DNA from: Halomonas sp.
Lineage (GTDB): Bacteria > Pseudomonadota > Gammaproteobacteria > Pseudomonadales > Halomonadaceae
Length of the DNA: 12,275 bases
Direction of reading: 5' to 3'
NCBI GenBank assembly: GCA_003560175.1
Contig: PWIZ01000254.1
Span: 1 to 12,275 of the forward strand
Part shown: in pieces, positions 7,252 to 12,275 of the stretch
Layout of the letters: the number at the start of each line of letters is the position of its first letter
Position numbering within the stretch: position 1 is the first letter of the stretch
Notes under the pieces: model-generated
The model's database searches: none
Told to the model about the DNA's origin: nothing
The model's input: only the letters and a program-made list of their open reading frames with translations
Translations under genes and position numbers: made by a program

Positions 7252-9089
7252 CAGCCACCGAAGTGCAGGCTAAGGAAGGCGGCGCGACCGGCGTTGATAT
7301 AGTCACGCGAGGTCTCATACTCCTTGTCCAGGGCATTCTCCACGGTCAGGCGGGTCGACCACATCGGTGCAAAGTCCCAGCCGGCGCGCAGGTTGACCAG
7401 GCCGAAGCCGGCCAGGCGCTCCTGGTTGGCGGCGTCGTCGTAGCGGTGGTTCTGAGCAATCCAGGAGCCACCCAGCGACCATTCGCCCAGCTCGCGGTCG
7501 ACGTCCAGGCGCAGGCTCTGGCTGGCACGGCGCTGGATGCGATTGCCCTCGTTGATCCCGCTTCGATTCTCCGGATCGATATAGGTCAGTGCCGCGGCCA
7601 GGGTCCAATCATCGATCTCGGCTCCAGCCGCCAGTTCGACACCTCGAATACGCGCTTTGGCAACGTTCTGTGGCGTATCGACCCAACCATCTCCCGTTGT
7701 GTCAACGTTGGTGATCAAGTCATCGATATCGGTCTGATAGGCCGCCAGATCCCAGAAGAGGGTTCGGTACTGACCACGGACACCCAGCTCGAGCGTCTCT
7801 GACGTCTCCGCATTCAGGTCCGGATTGCCGAAGCCGGGGAAATAGAGATCATTGAAGTTCGGCGCCTTGAAGGCCGTTCCAACACTGGCGCGCAGCGTAT
7901 GGTGGCGGTCGAGATCGTAACCCAGCACCAGGCTGCCGGTGACCTCCTCGCCGAAGGCCTGATTATCGTCGTAGCGCAGGCTTGCCTGGACGGCGAAAGG
8001 AGAGAAATCGAGCAGGCCCTGGGCGAAGACGGCGGCATTGTCGCGACTTGTCTCGTCGTAGACATTCGTGCTGCTGATGCGGTCTTCGCTATATTCGGCT
8101 CCGGCTACCAGTTCATGAACACCGAAGCCAAGGGTATTTTCCCACCGCGCCGTCCGGGTCTGGGTATCGAAGACGGAAAAACCGAAGGCGTCGAGGGTAT
8201 CGCTCTCATCCCGCGACTCGCTCAGGGTAAGGCGACTACGCCAGGTATCCGTGATCGGCAGCTCGCCATAGACCCCGGCCACCTGTTGGACGAAGTCTGT
8301 CTCGGCCGGCGCACCGAAGCTGTCGAACTCGGTATTGCCCCGGGCGCGCAGGGCTAGCAGGCCTACCTTGGCATCGCCATCGAAAGTGTGGGAAAGCCGC
8401 ACCAGGCCCGAGGTATTGTCGTAACCCTTGTCGTCGCCGCCCTCGCGCACCGGGGTGCCATCGGTATCGAAACGGCTGCCGGCGACGTAGTAGCGGGTGC
8501 CGCCGCTGCCACCGGCCAGGCTGGCGCTATAGCGCTGGGTATTGAAGGAGCCGCCGCCCACGGAAACGCGCGGCTGGGGTGCACCTTCCTCACCCTCAGG
8601 CGTAAACAGCTGCACCACACCGCCCACGGCGTCGGCACCATAGAGGCTGCCGCGGGGGCCGCGTACGATCTCGGCACGTTCAAACATGCGCGGGTCGAGA
8701 AACTGCCACGCAGGGCCGCCAAGGGTAGCGGAGCGCAGGCGAATCCCATCGATCATCAGCAGGCTCTGGCTGTTCGAGGTACCGCGAAGATAGACGCTGC
8801 TTGTCTTACCGAAGCTGCCGTTAGAGGTCACATCTACCCCCGGCTGGCCGCGAAAGAGATCGGTGAGGCTCGCCGGGTCCTGGCGGCGCAGGGTGGCTTC
8901 GTCGAGCAGGGTAACGGAGGCCAGCGACTCGTTAGCGGTGCGCGGCGCCAGAGCGGCGGTAACCACCATGGGATTGAGGCTCTGCGGCTCGGCGATGATG
9001 TCAGGCTGGGGGTCGGCGGCGGCAATGGCCAGCGGCAGTGCGGCCAGGGCGAAAGCGGCCAGGCCACGGGAAGTGTATGCGGTGTTCAT
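7248..9089 (-). CDS. btuB: TonB-dependent outer-membrane vitamin B12 receptor
   Basis: Outer-membrane beta-barrel (613 aa, close to E. coli BtuB) that imports cobalamin with TonB energy. I chose ATG at 9089: AAGGGA lies 5 nt upstream. A further in-frame ATG at 9224 is rejected because it would put translation into the riboswitch leader. The signal peptide ends near residue 24 (IAAA|DPQ). A TonB box-like NPMVVTA follows, then the plug (SLTDLFRGQPGVDV, VYLRGTSNSQSLLMIDGIRLR, RAEIVRGPRGSLYGADAVGG) and a long barrel. It ends FLSLHFGGW, so the terminal aromatic is Trp instead of the usual Phe. First gene after the riboswitch, so it should be repressed when cobalamin is abundant. Confidence 0.95.
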   Translation of the reverse strand: MNTAYTSRGLAAFALAALPLAIAAADPQPDIIAEPQSLNPMVVTAALAPRTANESLASVTLLDEATLRRQDPASLTDLFRGQPGVDVTSNGSFGKTSSVYLRGTSNSQSLLMIDGIRLRSATLGGPAWQFLDPRMFERAEIVRGPRGSLYGADAVGGVVQLFTPEGEEGAPQPRVSVGGGSFNTQRYSASLAGGSGGTRYYVAGSRFDTDGTPVREGGDDKGYDNTSGLVRLSHTFDGDAKVGLLALRARGNTEFDSFGAPAETDFVQQVAGVYGELPITDTWRSRLTLSESRDESDTLDAFGFSVFDTQTRTARWENTLGFGVHELVAGAEYSEDRISSTNVYDETSRDNAAVFAQGLLDFSPFAVQASLRYDDNQAFGEEVTGSLVLGYDLDRHHTLRASVGTAFKAPNFNDLYFPGFGNPDLNAETSETLELGVRGQYRTLFWDLAAYQTDIDDLITNVDTTGDGWVDTPQNVAKARIRGVELAAGAEIDDWTLAAALTYIDPENRSGINEGNRIQRRASQSLRLDVDRELGEWSLGGSWIAQNHRYDDAANQERLAGFGLVNLRAGWDFAPMWSTRLTVENALDKEYETSRDYINAGRAAFLSLHFGGW

Positions 9090-9094
9090 GGATG

Positions 9095-9100
9095 TCCCTT
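9095..9100 (-). promoter_or_regulatory. Ribosome binding site of btuB
   Basis: AAGGGA on the minus strand, 5 nt before the btuB ATG, fixes the start. A TCCCT at 9149-9153 upstream could pair with AGGGA and hide it. A 5-bp hairpin CGTAC...GTACG (9107-9122) lies just upstream. Both fit translational control by the riboswitch. Confidence 0.65.
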
Positions 9101-9227
9101 GCTTGTCGTACCAACCCGTACGATGCGGGTCTTGTCTTGGCCGATGCGAGGGAGCGTTCAGGCGAGAGTGCGGCCAGGCGAGTGGCAACTGCCCTGCCCG
9201 AGACCGCCCTCCGCGGTTCGGCATGCG
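9101..9227 (-). promoter_or_regulatory. Leader between riboswitch and btuB: candidate expression platform
   Basis: This non-coding stretch links the aptamer to the btuB ribosome site. Its segment GGCGGTCTCGGGC (9208-9196) is complementary to two parts of the aptamer. TCTCGGGC pairs perfectly with GCCCGAGA (9236-9229), the P1 3' strand and its flank. CGGTCTC pairs with GAGACCG of the B12 box. So the two structures are mutually exclusive. There is no stem followed by a U-run, which argues for translational control. Secondary structure was judged by eye, not computed. Confidence 0.6.
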
Positions 9228-9440
9228 CTCTCGGGCCGGTCTCCGGGCTGACGAGCGAAGGCCTCTGTCGGGCCTTCAAAGCGACCGCCTTCCCGTGCCT
9301 TGGCACAGTGGCATTACGGTCGCTCTTGTCTCGATCACCGTTGCGGGGGCAGCATCGGAATGGCGGGCTCTCTGGAAGAGCACCGCGCACCGACTTCCCG
9401 TTTCACCCCGGCGCTGTGACGCGCCTAGGGCACCTGAGAG
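9228..9440 (-). ncRNA. Cobalamin riboswitch (AdoCbl class) upstream of btuB
   Basis: All the conserved boxes occur in order on the minus strand: GGGAAGTCGGTG (9399-9388); GCTGCCCCCGCAACGG (9353-9338); CCACTG (9311-9306) with GGGAAGG (9294-9288) flanking a P6-like stem; and the B12 box AGCCCGGAGACCGGCC (9249-9234). P1 closes as CTCTCAGG (9440-9433) with CCCGAGAG (9235-9228), with a single mismatch. The promoter just upstream would start transcription at about 9441, matching the 5' edge. Cobalamin binding is expected to switch off btuB and the genes behind it. Confidence 0.96.
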
Positions 9441-9447
9441 TGCGCGT

Positions 9448-9476
9448 AAGCTAGCAAGGCACGGCGACGAGGTCAA
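9448..9476 (-). promoter_or_regulatory. Sigma70-type promoter for the riboswitch-btuBFCD-cobQ transcript
   Basis: On the minus strand TTGACC (9476-9471), a 17-bp spacer and TAGCTT (9453-9448). The -35 matches five of six bases; the -10 matches T, A and the final T. The predicted start near 9441 is one base before the 5' strand of riboswitch P1, which supports both calls. It lies 34 bp past the stop of the CobU-like gene, with no terminator between, so read-through from the cob genes is possible. Confidence 0.72.
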
Positions 9477-9509
9477 CGTCACGCGCCTGAACCTACGCTC
9501 AAAATTCTT

Positions 9510-9926
9510 TTATTTCAGCCGCTTGCAGAGCCCATGACGCAAATACCAGACCGCCTGGCTGCGCGCAACCGCCGCCTGGGCAAGCCAGCCGTTGTGATCG
9601 CGCAGGCGTCGCGCCGCCGGGTCTAGGGGCACGATGCCGCGCCCCATCTCGTCCAGGATCAGCACCGCCTCGCCGGGGGCGGCAGCGAGACCGTCGAGCA
9701 GCTCCAGCCAGGTCTCGCGCAGGACCTCGTCGTCCGGAGTTTCGGCCAGGGCGGCGGCGAGCCAGTCGGCGATGCCGTCGACCACCAGCGCCTCTTTCCC
9801 CTGGTGACCGTCCCGGCTGGCGGCGGCGCCCTCCCCCGCCGCCAGCCGGTGCCAGCGAGCGAGGGGAAAGCGCTCGGCAACTAGCGCTCGTCGACCCGAG
9901 CAGGTACCGCCGATGACGCACAGCAT
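9510..9926 (-). CDS. Small CobU-like protein (138 aa), probably a degenerate or repurposed paralog
   Basis: Two ends match CobU (adenosylcobinamide kinase/guanylyltransferase). The N-terminus MLCVIGGTCSGRRALVAERF follows the CobU P-loop start, but the Lys-Ser of GxxxxGKS is Arg-Arg. The C-terminal part has ILDEMGRGIVP (90-100), AARRLRD and a final LCKRLK, which align with CobU NEVGxGIVP, ARRFRD and its C-terminus. The middle is some 35-45 residues shorter than CobU and lacks the ATS...EM...H segment carrying the guanylylated histidine. The catalytic role is therefore doubtful: pseudoenzyme, partner subunit or changed activity. The gene has a strong AGGAGG 6 nt before ATG and overlaps cobC by 46 nt, so it is probably translated. 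Full-length cobU lies three genes upstream. Confidence 0.75.
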   Translation of the reverse strand: MLCVIGGTCSGRRALVAERFPLARWHRLAAGEGAAASRDGHQGKEALVVDGIADWLAAALAETPDDEVLRETWLELLDGLAAAPGEAVLILDEMGRGIVPLDPAARRLRDHNGWLAQAAVARSQAVWYLRHGLCKRLK

Positions 9927-10513
9927 TGCCAGCCTCCTCTCTTATACTCGATCACGAAGTGGCGGCCCTGGGCCTGGCCCACGGTGCCTTCCCAGAATTC
10001 GGTGCCCTCGAGGCGCCGGCGCAGCTCGCGAATGGCGCCGCCGTGGCTCACCGCCAGCACCCGGCGGTGCCCCCGCTCGGTGGCCCGAGCCAGCACGCCC
10101 TCGAGCCAGGCCTCGAGACGCGCCCAGAGATCCTCGGCGGACTCGCCGCCGGGGGGCGCCTGCCGGCCGGCGCTGTCGACCCAGGCCCGGTAGCGCGGGT
10201 CGTCCTTGAGCTCTTCCCAGGTGCGCCCCTCGTAGTCGCCGAAGTCGAGCTCGCGCAGGCGCGCATCGAAGGCCACCGCCCCTTCGCGACCCGGCAACAC
10301 ATGGGACAGGGTCTGCCGGCAGCGGGTCAGGTCGCTGCAGTGCACGGCGTCGAAGGCCTCGTCCGCCAGGTGATCGCGCAGCCGATCCATGTCCGGCACG
10401 GCGTCGGGCAGCAGCAGCGGGATATCCCGCTGGCCCTGATAGCGACGCTCGAGGTTCCAGGCGGTCACGCCATGACGAACCACCACCAGCTCCAGGCGCT
10501 GAGCAGCAGCCAT
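9881..10513 (-). CDS. cobC: Histidine phosphatase family, likely alpha-ribazole-5'-phosphate phosphatase
   Basis: Cytoplasmic phosphatase (210 aa) expected to remove the 5'-phosphate from alpha-ribazole-5'-phosphate or adenosylcobalamin-5'-phosphate in nucleotide-loop assembly. Phosphoglycerate-mutase fold residues are present: RHGVTAWN with nucleophile His14, SDLTRCRQT with Arg64, RELDFGDYEG with Glu88, and SHGG with His157. ATG at 10513 has GGAGG 6 nt upstream and lies inside the last codons of cobS (49-nt overlap). Its own last 46 nt contain the ribosome site and start of the small CobU-like gene. The frame stays open upstream, but that part is antisense or shadow to cobS and cobU and lacks family similarity. 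The specific substrate is inferred from position beside cobS and cobU. Confidence 0.92.
   Translation of the reverse strand: MAAAQRLELVVVRHGVTAWNLERRYQGQRDIPLLLPDAVPDMDRLRDHLADEAFDAVHCSDLTRCRQTLSHVLPGREGAVAFDARLRELDFGDYEGRTWEELKDDPRYRAWVDSAGRQAPPGGESAEDLWARLEAWLEGVLARATERGHRRVLAVSHGGAIRELRRRLEGTEFWEGTVGQAQGRHFVIEYKRGGWQCCASSAVPARVDER
9933..9938 (-). promoter_or_regulatory. Strong ribosome binding site of the CobU-like gene, inside cobC
   Basis: AGGAGG, 6 nt before the ATG at 9926, embedded in the cobC codons for Arg-Gly-Gly. It decides the start of the small gene and argues against it being an untranslated remnant. Confidence 0.75.
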
Positions 10514-11220
10514 AGTTCTCCTCCCTCGATGGCGGCACCGACGATATCGCCGTTGATGCCGGTAAAGGCCCGCACCATGGCCAGGCCATACAGAAACAGA
10601 AAGACGCAGAGGGCGCCGAGCAGCCAGGCACCGCCGGGCAGGAAGCCGAAAAAGAGCAGCAGCGGCAGCAGCGCCAATGCCAGATCGCGCCGCGCCAGGT
10701 GCTGGCGCCAGGTCCAGGCGAGCCCCTCGCGACGGGCCAGGGGCGCCAGGCGCAGCAGCAGCAGCGCCCCGAAGCGCGAAAGCGCCGGCAGCATCAGCCA
10801 GAGCCAGGGGCTCATCCCGGCCTCGAGAAGAGCCCAGATCAGCGCCCCCTTCCAGGCCAGCAGGAAGACCAGGGCAAGGATCGCGAAGCTGCCCACCTGG
10901 CTGTCCTTCATGATCGCCCAGCGCTTCTCCAGGGGCGCATTGCTGCCCAGCGCATCGGCCAGATCCATGACCCCGTCCAGGTGCAGTCCCCCGGAGAGCG
11001 CTACCCAGAGGCTGAGCAGCGCCAGGGCCAGCAGCGGGGTGGGCAGCCCCTGGCCCAGGATAGCCAGGGCCGCCAGGAATGCACCCATGACCAGCCCCGC
11101 CACCGGATAGCAGCGCAGCGCCCAGCGGCAGGTGGCGGCGTTCCAGGGGCAGGCCAGGGGCAGCGGAATCCGGGTCAGGAACTGCAGGGCAAGCACCAGG
11201 CCATAGAGGGCCTCTCTCAT
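10465..11220 (-). CDS. cobS: Cobalamin synthase (adenosylcobinamide-GDP ribazoletransferase)
   Basis: Inner-membrane enzyme (251 aa) that joins adenosylcobinamide-GDP to alpha-ribazole or its phosphate, the last joining step of cobalamin synthesis. Family motifs: LQFLTRIPLP (about 12-21), RWALRCYPVAGLVMG, the acidic GGLHLDGVMDLADALGS (77-93), IMKDSQVGSFA (103-113) and GINGDIVGA near the C-terminus. Several hydrophobic segments (about 45-75, 110-145, 150-170, 185-230) fit a polytopic protein. ATG at 11220 overlaps the cobU stop by 4 nt (ATGA). Its end overlaps cobC by 49 nt. The C-terminus is rich in Trp (SAWSWWWF). Confidence 0.95.
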   Translation of the reverse strand: MREALYGLVLALQFLTRIPLPLACPWNAATCRWALRCYPVAGLVMGAFLAALAILGQGLPTPLLALALLSLWVALSGGLHLDGVMDLADALGSNAPLEKRWAIMKDSQVGSFAILALVFLLAWKGALIWALLEAGMSPWLWLMLPALSRFGALLLLRLAPLARREGLAWTWRQHLARRDLALALLPLLLFFGFLPGGAWLLGALCVFLFLYGLAMVRAFTGINGDIVGAAIEGGELWLLLSAWSWWWFVMA

Positions 11221-11774
11221 GGGGTCGTCTCCGGATCGCGGTCGTCGCTGGGCTTCCAGTCGATGGGCAGGCCGGCCACCACCTCCACCACCCGGTCGGC
11301 CTCCCGGGCCAGCCGGCGGTGCAGCCGCTGTAGGAAGGCGACAAAGCGCCGGGTCTCGGCGTCCTCCGGGGGAAGCTCCTCGTTGAGGTCGTTGGAGACC
11401 ACCACCAGGGCGATCTCCCGGGCCCGGGCCGCCGCCAGGCACTCCGCCAGCAGCGCCTCGCCCGCGGCATCGCTGCCGCCGCCGCCGTAGCGCCACTGGC
11501 TGGCCCAGAGGGTCAGGCAGTCGAGGAGCACGCTATCGCCATCGCCCACCTCGGCCAGGGCCGCGTCGAGGGCCAGCGGCGCCTCCAGGGTGTGCCACCC
11601 CGCCCCGCGCTCCCGGCGATGGCGGGCGATGCGCGCGGCCATCTCGGCGTCCGAGGCCCGGGCCGTGGCCAGGTACCAGCGCCGCCCGCCGCGCTCGGAT
11701 TGCCAGCGGCAGAGCAGCGCCTCGGCATAGCGGCTCTTGCCGGAGCGCGCCCCGCCGCTGACGAAGGCGATCAT
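11217..11774 (-). CDS. cobU: Adenosylcobinamide kinase/adenosylcobinamide-phosphate guanylyltransferase
   Basis: Bifunctional enzyme (185 aa) that phosphorylates adenosylcobinamide and transfers GMP to it, supplying CobS. P-loop GGARSGKS (7-14), YLATARASDAEM (34-45), and RIARHRRER with His52 in the position of the family's guanylylated histidine, then VLLDCLTLW. The motif NEVGxGIVP usual in this family is replaced by SNDLNEELPPEDAETRRF, though DRVVEVVAGLP follows normally. ATG at 11774 overlaps the preceding stop by 4 nt (ATGA), and its own stop overlaps cobS by 4 nt. The altered C-terminal motif may be a lineage trait; the small CobU-like protein downstream retains it. Confidence 0.94.
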   Translation of the reverse strand: MIAFVSGGARSGKSRYAEALLCRWQSERGGRRWYLATARASDAEMAARIARHRRERGAGWHTLEAPLALDAALAEVGDGDSVLLDCLTLWASQWRYGGGGSDAAGEALLAECLAAARAREIALVVVSNDLNEELPPEDAETRRFVAFLQRLHRRLAREADRVVEVVAGLPIDWKPSDDRDPETTP

Positions 11775-12275
11775 CGGCGTGCCCTCCTGCCGGTCTCCAT
11801 CGGAAGCTCTCCCATAGCGTCACCGAGGGCCGCCAGCAGCCGGGCGTTGGCGTCTGCACCGCCCAGGGCGAGGCGCAGCCAGCCGCCGTCCAGGCCCGCA
11901 AAGCCCTCGGTATGGCGCGCCAGCACGCCGCGGCGCAGCAGCGCCGGCAGCAGGCGACGAGTGGCCTCGCACCCCGCCGGATGGCGCACCAGAAAGAAGT
12001 TGGCATGGCTCTTCAGCACCGCGAGCCCCAGAGCCTCGAGGCCCGCCTGCAGCCGGGGCCGCTCGGCGAGCAGCCAGGCCCGTGACGCCGCCAGGAAGGC
12101 GCGATCCGCCAGCAGCGCCGGCACCAGGGACGCGGCCAGGGCGTTGACGCTCCAGGCGGGCTGGCAGGCCCGGGCCGCCGCCACCGCCTCGGGCGCGCCC
12201 AGCAGATAGCCCAGGCGCAGCCCCGGCAGGGTGAACTGCTTGGTCAGCGAGCGCAGCAGCAGCAGGTGCGGATAC
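11771..12275 (-). CDS. cobD: Threonine-phosphate decarboxylase (PLP enzyme), C-terminal part, cut by window edge
   Basis: PLP-dependent class I/II aminotransferase fold. In cobalamin synthesis it decarboxylates L-threonine-O-3-phosphate to (R)-1-aminopropan-2-ol phosphate, the linker of the nucleotide loop. The visible 167 residues begin YPHLLLLRSLTKQFTLPGLR; Lys12 of this part (12239-12241) is the expected Schiff-base lysine, and LPGLRLGYLLG follows. WSVNALAA, HANFFLV and WLRLALGG match the small domain of the family. The N-terminal half lies beyond the right edge. The stop overlaps the cobU start by 4 nt. Histidinol-phosphate aminotransferase is a close relative; the neighbours decide for CobD. 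The name cobC is used for this gene in the Pseudomonas denitrificans nomenclature. Confidence 0.9.
   Translation of the reverse strand, partial: YPHLLLLRSLTKQFTLPGLRLGYLLGAPEAVAAARACQPAWSVNALAASLVPALLADRAFLAASRAWLLAERPRLQAGLEALGLAVLKSHANFFLVRHPAGCEATRRLLPALLRRGVLARHTEGFAGLDGGWLRLALGGADANARLLAALGDAMGELPMETGRRARR

Noticed and set aside
5578..7302. A 574-codon open frame on the plus strand opposite btuC and btuF
   Set aside because: Composition is Gln/His/Arg/Gly-rich and low-complexity, as expected for antisense frames of GC-rich genes. The minus strand encodes clear BtuC and BtuF families.
9090..9224. Upstream in-frame start adding 45 residues to BtuB
   Set aside because: It would place an Arg/Pro-rich stretch before the signal peptide and translate the riboswitch leader. 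ATG 9089 has a good ribosome site and a normal signal peptide.
9484..9512. AAAAGAATTTT after the CobU-like gene as an intrinsic terminator
   Set aside because: The stem would be four A-T pairs with a 3-nt loop and no GC stem, too weak to terminate.
9926..11110. A 394-codon plus-strand open frame opposite cobC and cobS
   Set aside because: No recognisable domain; it is antisense to two well-supported genes and shows typical GC-rich shadow composition.
10514..11470. N-terminal extension of cobC, giving an apparent 529-aa fusion
   Set aside because: The extension is an out-of-frame reading of cobS and cobU, rich in Pro, Gly, Arg and Ala. ATG 10513 has a strong ribosome site right before the phosphatase fold.

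Overview
The window is GC-rich (roughly two-thirds G+C) bacterial DNA, densely packed. Gene content, an outer-membrane TonB-dependent receptor and codon use point to a Gram-negative gammaproteobacterium. A Halomonas-like (Halomonadaceae) source is my best guess from protein style, not a demonstrated fact. No tRNA, rRNA, insertion sequence or CRISPR array is visible.

Left block (1-3097): a minus-strand pair, enoyl-CoA hydratase followed by an NDP-forming acyl-CoA synthetase that runs off the left edge. It is divergent from a plus-strand MurR/RpiR-type regulator. The 267-bp divergent gap holds a perfect 11-bp-arm palindrome, a degenerate second copy and a GAAAC/GTTTC inverted repeat near a candidate promoter. 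This looks like a locally regulated acyl-CoA (carboxylic acid) catabolic module whose substrate cannot be read from the sequence.

Right block (3151-12275): a long minus-strand cobalamin locus. In transcription order it encodes threonine-phosphate decarboxylase (cobD, N-terminus outside the window), cobU, cobS, cobC and a small 138-aa CobU-like paralog. These are followed by a sigma70-type promoter and a well-conserved cobalamin riboswitch, then btuB, btuF, btuC, btuD and cobQ. The upstream genes build and attach the nucleotide loop. The riboswitch-led genes import corrinoids across both membranes, and cobQ amidates the corrin ring. Genes are joined by 1-4 nt overlaps (ATGA, GTGA, TGATG) and, around cobC, by unusual 46-49 nt overlaps, so translational coupling is likely.

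The most interesting points are: the small CobU-like protein, which keeps the C-terminal CobU motif that the full-length CobU lacks while having lost the kinase and guanylylation features that CobU keeps; a 13-nt segment just after the riboswitch that can pair with the B12 box or with the P1 strand; and the unexplained palindromic operators in the divergent region.
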